From positions 1 through 64,000 of the forward strand of contig JALWTA010000020.1 in the NCBI GenBank assembly GCA_027082955.1: 64,000 nucleotides of DNA, in the 5' to 3' direction. Within the stretch, counting starts at the first letter, position 1, and each line of letters begins with the position of its first letter. Below the pieces are notes generated by a model. It saw only the letters and a list, made by a program, of their open reading frames with translations. It did not search any database and had not been told where the DNA came from. The position numbers and the translations under genes are program-made. This document shows, piece by piece, positions 1-8,574 of this stretch. The stretch comes from Sulfurovum sp. (lineage in GTDB: Bacteria; Campylobacterota; Campylobacteria; Campylobacterales; Sulfurovaceae).

Positions 1-120
1 TACTTTCACTCCTTGGGGAAAGAGTGCACCCGATGGGTGAAAGAATCAAGTGCACTTTTTTCTCTGGTTTCTTCGTATTTTACGACACTCCCGCTTATTT
101 ACATTTTTTCTATTTCGATT

Positions 121-1035
121 TTAGGGGTAGAGTGGTATCACCCAGACGGTAAAAACAAAAAGCACAGGCACAAAAAGCAGCGTACTGAGCAAAATCAAAG
201 CTGTGACATCCTGCGGACGGCAGTCGTAGAGTGAAGCGAGGTTGATGTTGGCAACGGCAAGCGGGGTTGTCATTTCCATAAGGATGACCGCCTGTACAAA
301 CAGTGGCAGGTCAGTCAGTGAGAGAATGAGTGCGCTGAAAAAGGGCACAAAAACAAACTTTTGGCTGAGTGTGCCGGTAAAGAGTTTGGGGTGTACCTCA
401 CGTATCTTGATGCCATAAAGAAAGGTACCCAGCAAAAAGAGCTGCAGTACAATCCCGGCATAGGCACCCATCTTGAAAAATTCCAAAATCTGCTCAGGCA
501 GTGTGACATGTGAGAGGTTGAGCACCATGGCAACGGCTGAAGCAGGGATGATGGGGATTTTGACGATGTTAAGCAGTGAGGTTTTGACATCGAAACTGCC
601 GCGTGAATAGATGTAGGCTCCCAACACATAGACCACCACCACATTGGCAATGTTGATGAGGGTAGTGTAGATGACACTCTGTTCTCCAAAGAGGGCGATG
701 CCAAGGGGGATTCCGATGTTGCCTGTGTTGCCCACAAAGCCCGCGATGGAGAAGATGGAACGTTTTTTGGGGTCGTCAAAGATGATCTTAGCGATATAGA
801 TAGAAGGGATAAGCAAAATAAAGATAATCCCAAAATAGATACCCACAACGCTAAAGTGCTCCCAGTGCAGTTTTGCAGTACTAAACCCCCAGACACTTAC
901 AAAAGGCTGCATGAAATAGACCGACATGAGTGTCAGCGTCTTGGGATCCATCTGCGCTTTGAAGATCCGTTTGGCAAGGTAGCCAAGTGCAATGAAAACA
1001 TAAACGAAAAGGATGGAAAGCAGTGTTGTTGTCAT
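121..1035 (-). CDS. AEC-family (auxin efflux carrier-like) transporter
   Basis: A 304-residue integral membrane protein, hydrophobic almost throughout, with about ten predicted membrane segments. The early GYLAKR segment and the NTGNIGIPLG stretch at about residue 105 are typical of the AEC (auxin efflux carrier/malonate transporter) family. Such proteins move organic acids or similar solutes across the inner membrane; the substrate cannot be read from the sequence. The ATG at 1035 lies only about six bases after a perfect TATAAT on the minus strand (1047-1042), so the mRNA may be leaderless or nearly so; no Shine-Dalgarno sequence is visible. It is transcribed away from the copper ATPase gene at 1132. 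Family assignment is fairly sure, substrate unknown. Confidence 0.85.
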   Translation of the reverse strand: MTTTLLSILFVYVFIALGYLAKRIFKAQMDPKTLTLMSVYFMQPFVSVWGFSTAKLHWEHFSVVGIYFGIIFILLIPSIYIAKIIFDDPKKRSIFSIAGFVGNTGNIGIPLGIALFGEQSVIYTTLINIANVVVVYVLGAYIYSRGSFDVKTSLLNIVKIPIIPASAVAMVLNLSHVTLPEQILEFFKMGAYAGIVLQLFLLGTFLYGIKIREVHPKLFTGTLSQKFVFVPFFSALILSLTDLPLFVQAVILMEMTTPLAVANINLASLYDCRPQDVTALILLSTLLFVPVLFVFTVWVIPLYP

Positions 1036-1070
1036 GGCGGCATTATAGCGTATTTGGCATGGATATTATC

Positions 1071-1102
1071 TGCACATACTATGCACACTCTCTGATTATA
1101 AT
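1071..1102 (+). promoter_or_regulatory. Promoter of the copper ATPase gene with 11-bp-spaced direct repeat
   Basis: A TATAAT box is seen at 1097-1102, about 30 bases before the ATPase start. No good -35 box accompanies it. In that place TGCACA occurs at 1071-1076 and again at 1082-1087, exactly one helical turn apart. That geometry is typical of OmpR-class response-regulator half sites. The regulator gene at 3536 is an obvious candidate binder; this link is inferred. Confidence 0.5.
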
Positions 1103-1131
1103 GGTATAAATGCCTATAGAAGGAGGCTATG

Positions 1132-3495
1132 ATGCAGTATGTTATCAAAGATCCGGTTTGCGGTATGGATGTGTCGGAGTTTTCCGAATTTCATACGATG
1201 TTCGATGGAAAAGAGTACTTCTTTTGTTCCGAAAAATGTCAGCAAACGTTTCTGGAGACCCCGCAAAAATATGCGGCTCAAAAAGAGGCGTCATGTACGC
1301 AGTGTGAGCCGATAATTCCAAATGTCAGTCATGAACACCTGCATACCCACAAAGCAGAAGTTGCTGAAGACAAGGATGCAGTCTATACCTGTCCTATGCA
1401 TCCGGAAGTACGGCAAATCGGTCCGGGAACCTGCCCCAAGTGCGGCATGGCGCTCGAACCGCTTGTCAGCAAAGCAGCAGGAGTGGAGTCAGATACTGAA
1501 CTTAAAGATATGACACGCCGCTTCAAGATCAGTACACTGCTGGCTGTTCCGGTTTTCCTGCTTGCGATGGTAGCAGACCTTGCACCACAGTGGCTGCCGC
1601 AATGGTTCTCCATGTCAATGGTGCAGTGGATAGAGTTTCTCCTGGCTACACCGGTTGTACTGTGGGGCGGATGGCCTTTCTTTGTACGGGGTGTCCAGTC
1701 TGTAAAGAGATGGAACCTCAATATGTTCACTCTGATTTCTCTGGGTGTCGGTGCCGCATGGCTCTACAGTATGATAGCCCTTCTTTTCCCGCATATCTTT
1801 CCGCCGAAAATGCAGCTCGAAGGCGGACTGGTACATGTTTACTTTGAAGCGGCAGCGGTGATTGTCGCATTGGTACTGTTTGGACAGGTATTGGAACTTA
1901 GAGCGCGTTCACAGACCAACACTGCCATTGAAGCACTGCTTAGTCTTGCACCCAATACAGCACGTATTGTACGAGAGAACGGCACTGAAGAGGATATTGG
2001 TATTGAACTGGTTAAGGTTGGAGACCGACTTCGTATCAGACCCGGAGAGAAGATCCCTGTTGACGGAGTGGTGATCGAGGGGCAGAGTTATGTCGATGAG
2101 TCTATGGTGACAGGAGAACCGGTCGCTGTTGTCAAACGCATAGGTGATGAGGTGATCGGTGCGACGGTCAATACTACAGGTTCTTTACTGATTGAAGCGC
2201 AAAAGATAGGTGCGGATACACTGCTGTCACAGATCGTTGAGATGGTCGCCAACGCACAGCGTTCACGCGCACCCATACAGAAACTGGCCGATGTCGTATC
2301 GGGCTATTTTGTACCGGCTGTTGTGATCGTTGCCATCATCGCATTTATCGGATGGTTTTTCTGGGGACCTGAGCCGCGGCTGGCGTATGCTGTGGTGTCG
2401 GCTGTAGCAGTGCTGATCATTGCATGTCCGTGTGCGCTTGGTTTGGCGACACCCGTTTCCATCATGGTTGGTACGGGCAAAGGAGCAACTGTCGGTGTGC
2501 TGATAAAAAATGCAGAAGCGCTGGAGATCCTTGAAAAGGTCGATACACTTGTGGTGGACAAGACCGGTACTTTGACTGAAGGGAGTCCAAAGCTTGTGAG
2601 CATTGTCTCTCTGGATGAGACTGATGAAGCGCGTATGCTTTCCCTTGCAGCCAGTCTTGAGCGGGCGAGCGAACATCCGCTTGCCGAGGCAGTTGTCAAG
2701 GAGGCTCAGCAGCGGGAGTTGCCGCTGCATCAGACAGAGGCGTTTGAGTCTGTCACAGGCGAAGGTGTCAAAGGCACTGTGGATGGTGTAGAAGTCGCGA
2801 TTGGCAACAGAAAGATGCTTGAACATCTGGGTATTAAGACAGAATCGGCACAGGCAGCTGCAAAAGAGTTGCGTCAGGAAGGAGAGACGGTTATGTTCGT
2901 TGCCATTGACGGTAAGGTATCAGGACTGCTCGGTGTGACAGATCCTGTCAAGGCATCGACACCGGAGGCGATCCGTGCGTTGCATGAGCAGGGTATAGAG
3001 GTGGTGATGCTTACTGGTGACAATGCAGACACGGCAGCAGTGGTTGCCCAAAAACTCGGCATCGATCGTGTTGAAGCAGAAGTCTCACCCTCTCGCAAAG
3101 CGGAGGTGATAGAGGAACTGCAGAAGGAAGGTAAAACGGTAGCGATGGCGGGTGATGGTGTCAATGATGCCCCGGCACTTGCCAATGCGCATGTGGGTAT
3201 TGCGATGGGAACAGGGACGGATGTCGCGATGGAGAGTGCCGGTGTGACACTGATAAAAGGTGATCTTACGGGGATCGTGAGAGCGATCAGACTCAGCCGT
3301 GCAACGATGAGAAACATCCGTCAGAATCTCTTTTTCGCCTTTATCTACAATGCACTCGGTGTACCGGTAGCAGCCGGTGTGCTCTATCCTGTATTTGGCA
3401 TATTGCTCTCCCCGGTCATTGCCGCAGCGGCGATGAGCTTTTCTTCTGTGTCAGTGATCAGCAATTCGCTGCGGTTGAGAAACCTGAAGCTTTAA
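1132..3495 (+). CDS. copA: Copper-type P1B heavy-metal ATPase with YHS and metal-binding zinc-ribbon N-terminus
   Basis: Inner-membrane P1B ATPase that exports a soft metal, probably Cu(I), using ATP. The N-terminus has no classical CxxC ferredoxin-like domain. It has instead a YHS domain (about residues 4-45, with DPVCGM and FCSEKCQ) and a small heavy-metal-binding domain (about 85-112, CPMHPEV and CPKCGMAL). The core follows: CPC ion-site motif near residue 432, DKTGTLT phosphorylation site near 476, SEHPLAEA nucleotide-binding motif, [10 protein letters not shown] hinge, and C-terminal membrane helices with an MSFSSVSV-type motif expected of copper pumps. There are two ATGs, 1129 and 1132. 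AGGAGG at 1121-1126 is five bases from the second, so 1132 is preferred. A response regulator and kinase follow on the same strand. Silver or another metal cannot be excluded. Confidence 0.92.
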   Translation: MQYVIKDPVCGMDVSEFSEFHTMFDGKEYFFCSEKCQQTFLETPQKYAAQKEASCTQCEPIIPNVSHEHLHTHKAEVAEDKDAVYTCPMHPEVRQIGPGTCPKCGMALEPLVSKAAGVESDTELKDMTRRFKISTLLAVPVFLLAMVADLAPQWLPQWFSMSMVQWIEFLLATPVVLWGGWPFFVRGVQSVKRWNLNMFTLISLGVGAAWLYSMIALLFPHIFPPKMQLEGGLVHVYFEAAAVIVALVLFGQVLELRARSQTNTAIEALLSLAPNTARIVRENGTEEDIGIELVKVGDRLRIRPGEKIPVDGVVIEGQSYVDESMVTGEPVAVVKRIGDEVIGATVNTTGSLLIEAQKIGADTLLSQIVEMVANAQRSRAPIQKLADVVSGYFVPAVVIVAIIAFIGWFFWGPEPRLAYAVVSAVAVLIIACPCALGLATPVSIMVGTGKGATVGVLIKNAEALEILEKVDTLVVDKTGTLTEGSPKLVSIVSLDETDEARMLSLAASLERASEHPLAEAVVKEAQQRELPLHQTEAFESVTGEGVKGTVDGVEVAIGNRKMLEHLGIKTESAQAAAKELRQEGETVMFVAIDGKVSGLLGVTDPVKASTPEAIRALHEQGIEVVMLTGDNADTAAVVAQKLGIDRVEAEVSPSRKAEVIEELQKEGKTVAMAGDGVNDAPALANAHVGIAMGTGTDVAMESAGVTLIKGDLTGIVRAIRLSRATMRNIRQNLFFAFIYNALGVPVAAGVLYPVFGILLSPVIAAAAMSFSSVSVISNSLRLRNLKL

Positions 3496-3535
3496 GGGCA
3501 TACAATAAGCATAGAGAATGACAGGAGTATAAAGA

Positions 3536-4189
3536 ATGAGAATATTGCTGATGGAGGATGATCCGGTACTGGGTGAGATCATTACCGATTATCTGAACGG
3601 ATACTACAGTGTAGATCATGTCTTCGATTCACAGGAAGCACAGGAGATGCTCGATGCCCAAAAGTATGATCTTCTGATCTTCGATGTCAATGTCCCCGGG
3701 ATAAGCGGTATAGAACTGATCAGGGAGCTTCGTAGTTTTAACGACACAACTCCCGCCATTATCATTACTGCCTATGACGATACGGAACATCTTCGAAAAA
3801 GTTTCGATGCCGGTGCACATGACTACATCAAAAAGCCCTTTGAACTTGAGGAGCTGAGACTGCGTATCGACAAGAGCAAAGCACTTTTTCACATCGAACA
3901 GGAAGAGAAGATGACATTGGGAGAAGATTTGATGTACTACCCTTCCAGACGCATGGTGCGTAAAAACGGCAAGGAAATACTGCTCAAACCAAAAGAACAT
4001 GAGATCCTCTCCTATTTTGTTGCACACCCGCACAGACTCATCTCTACAGAGGAGCTTGTGCAGAACATTTGGGAGTTTGAACAAATACCCAGCGATGCGA
4101 CCCTGCGCTCCTATATCAGAAATCTCAGAGAGATCATAGGCAGCGAAAAGATCACAACGCAAAGAGGGGCAGGCTACCGCTATGAATGA
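3536..4189 (+). CDS. OmpR-family response regulator
   Basis: A 217-residue two-domain regulator. The receiver domain (1-120) has acidic residues E7-D8-D9, phospho-acceptor D50 in LLIFDVN, a TAYDD segment with the conserved Thr, and the Lys of KKPFE. The C-terminal winged helix (about 125-217) has the QRGAGYRYE ending typical of OmpR/PhoB proteins. It lies 40 bases after the copper ATPase gene and overlaps the start of the kinase gene by 8 bases, so the three genes are probably one operon. By analogy with CusRS/CopRS it may sense metal and control the ATPase promoter. That role is inferred from position only. Confidence 0.93.
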   Translation: MRILLMEDDPVLGEIITDYLNGYYSVDHVFDSQEAQEMLDAQKYDLLIFDVNVPGISGIELIRELRSFNDTTPAIIITAYDDTEHLRKSFDAGAHDYIKKPFELEELRLRIDKSKALFHIEQEEKMTLGEDLMYYPSRRMVRKNGKEILLKPKEHEILSYFVAHPHRLISTEELVQNIWEFEQIPSDATLRSYIRNLREIIGSEKITTQRGAGYRYE

Positions 4190-5339
4190 GTTGGAGAAAA
4201 AGTCGTTCTACTCCTTCCTTGGGCTCTACATTATCTCCTCCTTGTTCTTCATACTTCTGGTCGGATACTGGTACTACATCGCTCAAAAGAGTGCGCTGGA
4301 GAATGAGACCTATTATAAACTGATACACTATGCAGATACAACTTCAGGAGAGATTATTGCGGCACATATGCAGCAAAAACCTTTGCAGCAAACCCCGCTT
4401 CCGGAAGGTATTGGTATTGTCATGATCAACACAAATGGAAAAGTAGTGCAAGGAAATCTGATCGATCAGTCTATGGCATTGAAACCCGGTTATTATTACC
4501 GTCATGGATACCATATATTGATATCGGATGCACCAAGAGACCATTTAAATATCCGATATGTGGTACTTCAGACGACCATGCCATCAAAAGAGATTGACGC
4601 TCTGAAAGCCCTTGTCCTTGAAGTGATGCTGCTTATCTTTTTGTTGGTGGTGATCGTCGCATGGATCCTTTCCAAGATATTCATGCGTCCTTTGCATCAG
4701 CGTGTGACACAGATAGAGCATTTTATTAACGACATTACCCATGAGCTCAACACCCCCATCTCCGCACTGAGTATGGCGACCGAACAGGCGCTCAAGCAGG
4801 AGGAGTGTACACCCAAAACACTCAAAAACATCTCTATCAGTACCCGTCAGCTTTACGACATCTACCGTTCGCTGACCTATCTGAACTTTTCTGAACAGAA
4901 GGAGGTCGATGAGGTGATCGATGTAGGGGAGAGTGTAGAGAAGAGTATCGCCTACTACCGTCCGCTTGCGGAGGTGAAGCAGATAGGTTTTGAAACTGAT
5001 GTTGAGTCGTATATGTACCGCATGCCACAACCCCAGCTTCAGCTGCTGCTTGGCAATCTTATTGGCAATGCCATCAAGTACTCACCAAGACGCTCGACGA
5101 TTACAATCCATTTCCATGACGGGATACTGCATATCAAAGATGAAGGCATCGGCATTGCTCCTGAAAAACAGAAAGAGGTGTTTGAAAAGTTCCGCCGGGG
5201 TACCGACTACTCCGGTGGGTTTGGTGTGGGACTGAGTATTGTCAAGAGTATCTGTGACAAATATGGGATTGATATAACGCTTACTTCAGCGTTGGAAAAA
5301 GGGACAGAATTTAGGCTTTGTTTTCATGAAAAAGTATAA
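4182..5339 (+). CDS. Membrane sensor histidine kinase
   Basis: A 385-residue kinase and the partner of the preceding regulator, whose gene it overlaps by 8 bases. Two membrane helices (about 8-32 and 140-166) frame a sensor segment of roughly 105 residues outside the cytoplasm. The HisKA box is THELNTPIS with phospho-acceptor H187. The ATPase domain has N box GNLIGNAIKYSP, G1 box DEGIGIAP, F box FEKFRRG and G2 box GFGVGLSIV. No HAMP domain is obvious between helix 2 and the H box. The sensor segment has no Met/His-rich cluster that would by itself mark it as a copper sensor, so the signal is unassigned; the copper link rests on gene order. Confidence 0.92.
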   Translation: MNELEKKSFYSFLGLYIISSLFFILLVGYWYYIAQKSALENETYYKLIHYADTTSGEIIAAHMQQKPLQQTPLPEGIGIVMINTNGKVVQGNLIDQSMALKPGYYYRHGYHILISDAPRDHLNIRYVVLQTTMPSKEIDALKALVLEVMLLIFLLVVIVAWILSKIFMRPLHQRVTQIEHFINDITHELNTPISALSMATEQALKQEECTPKTLKNISISTRQLYDIYRSLTYLNFSEQKEVDEVIDVGESVEKSIAYYRPLAEVKQIGFETDVESYMYRMPQPQLQLLLGNLIGNAIKYSPRRSTITIHFHDGILHIKDEGIGIAPEKQKEVFEKFRRGTDYSGGFGVGLSIVKSICDKYGIDITLTSALEKGTEFRLCFHEKV

Positions 5340-5374
5340 AATGTAGAAAAAACCAATAAAATCTATTGATTTAC

Positions 5375-5403
5375 TTGACAAAGAAGAAAAAATAGAGTAT
5401 ACT
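5375..5403 (+). promoter_or_regulatory. Consensus sigma-70 promoter of the structured RNA
   Basis: TTGACA at 5375-5380 and TATACT at 5398-5403 are separated by exactly 17 bases. This is the strongest promoter match in the window. Transcription would begin near 5410, just before the long inverted repeat of the RNA below. Confidence 0.85.
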
Positions 5404-5409
5404 GGCAAC

Positions 5410-5562
5410 ATAAATTGAAAAGGCACTTGTAAAAACCCTATCGCATCACGATGGACAAGGGCATTTGGTTTCTAAGATTGTTGTAGTCTCCCCTTTATAT
5501 TGTTAGATCTTGAGAAGGAAACCGGATGTTGTGATGCGATAGGGTATTTAGAGGTGCTTTTA
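5410..5562 (+). ncRNA. ssrS: Probable 6S-like structured small RNA
   Basis: A roughly 150-base transcript that can fold into one long rod. The outer arm is a perfect 14-bp pairing of CCCTATCGCATCAC (5436-5449) with its complement at 5531-5544. It extends outward imperfectly through AAAAGGCAC (from about 5418) and GTGCTTTT (to about 5562). Inside is an asymmetric bubble, 12 bases on the 5' side (5450-5461) against 2 on the 3' side (5529-5530). An 11-bp helix 5462-5472/5518-5528 (two G-U pairs) follows, then an apical region. A long hairpin broken by a central bubble is the architecture of 6S RNA, the RNA polymerase-sequestering RNA. No clear terminator follows, so it could instead be a structured leader of the gene at 5583. 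The symbol is tentative and rests on shape, length and promoter strength. Confidence 0.5.
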
Positions 5563-5582
5563 GTTTCTGCAAAGGACATATT

Positions 5583-6038
5583 ATGTCTCCATCATGCCCC
5601 ATCTCCCAAAGACGTATCGATACAAATCTTGTTCGGGTCATCTCGTTTCAGGTTTTCTTGTTTACTGTACTTTTTTCGGTCACGCACAGCTTGCTGTTCG
5701 TTGTTATTATCCTTTTCGATTTTGTCATGCGTATTATGAGACAGGAGAAATTGAGTCCGTTTTATCTTACAGCATCGTTCATTTTGAAACAGTGGCAGGC
5801 TGCACCCAAATATGCAGATGAATCACCAAAGCGGTTCGCTCTTTATCTTGGATTGATCACAGCTTCGATGATCTTGCTCTTTGCTGTGGCAGGATTGGTA
5901 AAAACAGCGATTTTTGTGTCACTGATCCTTATTATTTGTACATTTCTTGAAGTTTTATTCGATTTTTGTATAGGTTGTAAGATATACTACGTTTTACAAT
6001 TAGTGAAGGTAATGAAACATGATAGGAATTTCAACTAA
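5583..6038 (+). CDS. DUF4395-type membrane protein
   Basis: A 151-residue protein with two hydrophobic hairpins (about 18-50 and 88-140). It matches the DUF4395 pattern: an N-terminal Cys-Pro (SCPIS), a central SPKRFA motif, and a C-terminal FCIGCKIYY motif with a Cys pair. The function of this family is not known; the paired cysteines suggest thiol or redox chemistry at the inner membrane. The ATG follows AAAGGA at a good distance. Its 3' end overlaps the start of the Rrf2 regulator gene by 20 bases, so the two are probably co-translated, and a sulfur-amino-acid enzyme follows. Confidence 0.75.
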   Translation: MSPSCPISQRRIDTNLVRVISFQVFLFTVLFSVTHSLLFVVIILFDFVMRIMRQEKLSPFYLTASFILKQWQAAPKYADESPKRFALYLGLITASMILLFAVAGLVKTAIFVSLILIICTFLEVLFDFCIGCKIYYVLQLVKVMKHDRNFN

Positions 6039-6432
6039 AACGGTTTATGCCGTTGCCGCACTGCATGAACTTGGTGCTATGCATGAAAATGAGGTACTGA
6101 AGATCAAAGAAATCGCTTTGCGTGCTTCTATCCCGCAGAGTTTCCTTGAACAGATACTGCTTGAGCTGAAAAAACAGGGTGTATTGACCAGTATCAAAGG
6201 GGCACACGGCGGATATAAGCTGGCAAAGGATCTGAAAGATATTACCCTAAGAGAGGTGATAAGTATCCTTGAGACTGACGCATTTTCAGACATTTGCCGT
6301 ACGGAGAATATGGCGTTGAAACTTTTTTGGGAAGATATCCAAAAAGAATTGATGGACGTGTTTGAAATGCCGCTTTCAGAGCTGAAAAACTACCAGATGA
6401 AAGCCAACTACGCACTCAATTATTCAATATAA
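6019..6432 (+). CDS. Rrf2-family transcriptional regulator
   Basis: A 137-residue regulator with the Rrf2 winged helix: start MIGISTKTVYAVAALHELG, recognition region IPQSFLEQILLELKKQG, and wing KGAHGGYKLA. The usual iron-sulfur Rrf2 proteins (IscR, NsrR) carry three closely spaced Cys in the C-terminal half; here only one Cys is seen (in DICRTE). It is therefore more likely a cluster-free regulator of the CymR type, which controls cysteine metabolism. The neighbouring Cys/Met PLP enzyme, 31 bases downstream, supports that idea. Family call is firm, regulatory target inferred. Confidence 0.88.
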   Translation: MIGISTKTVYAVAALHELGAMHENEVLKIKEIALRASIPQSFLEQILLELKKQGVLTSIKGAHGGYKLAKDLKDITLREVISILETDAFSDICRTENMALKLFWEDIQKELMDVFEMPLSELKNYQMKANYALNYSI

Positions 6433-6463
6433 GTAAAAAATTATCTATAATTAGGGAACAGGA

Positions 6464-7717
6464 ATGAACCACGATTTCGAATACTACAATACCCTGCTGG
6501 TACAGAGTGTCGGCGGGAAAGTCGGGCCGATCGCACCGACCATCACACCCTCTGCAGCATACGGATATGCCGATGCTCAGGAAGCAGAAGGGATCTTTTC
6601 AGGAGAGGTGAACAAGCCGCTCTATGCACGGGTAGGAAACCCGACCAATGCCAAGCTTGAGGGCATTGTGGCAAAGATAGAGGGCGGCTTTGGTGCCATC
6701 GCAACCGCTTCGGGTATGGGGGCGCTCTCCATGGTAACCACGGCACTGCTTAAAAGCAGTGATGAGATACTTTGTGTGGGCGGATTTTTCGGCGGTACCT
6801 ACACACTGGTAAACGAAACCCTCAAACGGTTTGGCATCAGCAACAGCTTCTGTACTATCAATGACTTCGACTATATGGAGCAGAAACTCTCCGAAGGGGT
6901 TAAGATGGTACTGCTTGAGAGTGTAGGTAATCCGAGTCTCAGACTGCCTGACCTCAAAGCTATCGCCGACCTGTGTAACAGGTATGAAACCCTGATGGTC
7001 GTGGATAACACTGCCACACCGCTGCTGGTACGTCCGCTTGACCTTGGTGCGGACATTGTGGTGCACTCGACGACCAAAAATATGTCTGGCAACTCGACCG
7101 CACTGGGCGGCATTGCTGTCTTTAGGGCGGTAAAAGAGGAGGGTGACAAACTCTTGAACGAGAAGTATGCCGACGTGCACAAATTTGTCAAAAAAGCGGG
7201 CAAAAAAGCCTTCATTCCCATCTGTAAAAAACGTGCCATTCGTGATATGGGGATGACAGCAAACGCCTTTGGTTCTTTCCTGACCATGCTTGGGCTTGAG
7301 ACACTGGCACTGCGTGTAGAGCGCATCAACAATTCTGTCGCAAAAGTAGCGGCGATCCTTGAGGAGTCACTGCCGGAAGGCATCGAGGTAAACCACCCCT
7401 CCTTGGCAAAAAGCGAAGACCATGCACGCTACCTCTCAGACTTCTCCAACGGCTGCGGTCCGCTGTTGACACTCGAGTGCGGTACCCCTGAACGTGCCTT
7501 CAGACTGCTCAACAACCTCAAACTTGCCACACTCACCGCCAACATCGGTGACAACCGTACTTTGGCACTCCATATGCAAAGTACCATCTACAGCGACTTT
7601 GACGAGGAGGCACGCCGTTTCAACGGTGTGACAGAGGGGCTTATCCGTGTATCAATAGGGCTTGAAGATCCCGAAGCCATCGCAGAAGATTTCCTGCAGG
7701 CAGCAGAAGCGGTTTAA
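6464..7717 (+). CDS. Cys/Met metabolism PLP-dependent enzyme (trans-sulfuration family)
   Basis: A 417-residue member of the cystathionine gamma-synthase/O-acetylhomoserine sulfhydrylase/methionine gamma-lyase family. Visible features are the YARVGNPT motif near residue 50, the ASGMGALS turn, the VVDNTATP segment with the PLP-binding Asp, and the PLP lysine in HSTTKNMSG. The C-terminal domain ends with the usual VTEGLIRVSIGLED motif, where the Arg binds substrate carboxylate. Members cannot be told apart by eye, so the substrate (O-acetylhomoserine with sulfide or cysteine, or methionine) is left open. The Rrf2 gene just upstream probably controls it. Confidence 0.88.
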   Translation: MNHDFEYYNTLLVQSVGGKVGPIAPTITPSAAYGYADAQEAEGIFSGEVNKPLYARVGNPTNAKLEGIVAKIEGGFGAIATASGMGALSMVTTALLKSSDEILCVGGFFGGTYTLVNETLKRFGISNSFCTINDFDYMEQKLSEGVKMVLLESVGNPSLRLPDLKAIADLCNRYETLMVVDNTATPLLVRPLDLGADIVVHSTTKNMSGNSTALGGIAVFRAVKEEGDKLLNEKYADVHKFVKKAGKKAFIPICKKRAIRDMGMTANAFGSFLTMLGLETLALRVERINNSVAKVAAILEESLPEGIEVNHPSLAKSEDHARYLSDFSNGCGPLLTLECGTPERAFRLLNNLKLATLTANIGDNRTLALHMQSTIYSDFDEEARRFNGVTEGLIRVSIGLEDPEAIAEDFLQAAEAV

Positions 7718-8574
7718 TACTGCAGTTCCGCCTTCAATCCGTAAAAATAGCTCTGCATCTGAAACATCGCTTGAGATGTGAGCTTCTGCATAAACGACTC
7801 CAGTTTATCCTTTTGCTTCCAGACAGCTTTTTTGACACCAGCGGTTTTTTCCAGTTCTTTTTTTGCATCGCTGAGGGTACCCACCGCATCGATGAGTCCA
7901 ACTGCTTTGGCACGTGAGGCAAGGAAGATGTGGGCGTTGGCATAGTTTTCTGAAGCGTTGATGTCGAGGTGGCGCGCTTTGGCAACATCACTGACGAAAA
8001 GCTTGTAGGTATCTTTTGTCAGGCGTTCGAGTTCGGCGCGCTCTTCGGGTGTCCATTTGCGTGTGGGTGTTCCTGCCTCTTTGTATTTCCCCTCTTTGAC
8101 GATCTGCGGTTTAACACCTATTTTGTTAAGCAGTTCCTCGATGTCCGCACTCTCCATGATCACCCCGATGGAACCGACGATCGCACCGGGGTTGGCAATG
8201 ATCTTGTTGGCAAAGATGGAGCTGTAGTAGCTGCCGCTTGCCATGATGCCTGAAGCGTAGGCAATGACAGGTTTCTTTTTTTGCAGGTTACGGATCGCAT
8301 AGCTTATTTCAATGGAGGGTGGTACGGCACCGCCGGGAGAGTTGACGTTGAGCAGTACCCCTTTGATACTTGGGTCTTTGCTTGCATCCTCTATCTGTTT
8401 GACGATCTTCTCCGCATTCATGATCGGACCAAAGAGTTTGATCTCCTGAAGGTTCGGTTTTTTCAGCGGTGCTTCGGCTGAGGGCATCAGGACAACAAAA
8501 AGGATGAGCAAAAAGAGCAGTCCCTTGAAGTGCTCACCGATCCATTTGATAGCGTTGCTAAGTCTCTTAAACAT
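7714..8574 (-). CDS. sppA: Signal peptide peptidase SppA (S49 family, short form)
   Basis: A 286-residue membrane-anchored serine protease that degrades cleaved signal peptides. An N-terminal anchor (about residues 16-35) is followed by one S49 domain. The oxyanion region is NSPGGAV, the nucleophile Ser lies in IMASGSYY, and the general-base Lys is probably that of GKYKEAG; SIGVI is also conserved. This is the single-domain Bacillus-like form, not the duplicated E. coli one. The start at 8574 is chosen because a good Shine-Dalgarno (GAAGGAG) precedes it; a longer frame begins at 8691 inside mqnF with no such support. It overlaps the mqnF 3' end by 8 bases, so the two are coupled. Confidence 0.92.
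   Translation of the reverse strand: MFKRLSNAIKWIGEHFKGLLFLLILFVVLMPSAEAPLKKPNLQEIKLFGPIMNAEKIVKQIEDASKDPSIKGVLLNVNSPGGAVPPSIEISYAIRNLQKKKPVIAYASGIMASGSYYSSIFANKIIANPGAIVGSIGVIMESADIEELLNKIGVKPQIVKEGKYKEAGTPTRKWTPEERAELERLTKDTYKLFVSDVAKARHLDINASENYANAHIFLASRAKAVGLIDAVGTLSDAKKELEKTAGVKKAVWKQKDKLESFMQKLTSQAMFQMQSYFYGLKAELQY

Noticed and set aside
5410-5562. SRP (4.5S) RNA
   Set aside because: The conserved GGAAGGAAGCA apical motif is absent; the shape fits 6S RNA better.
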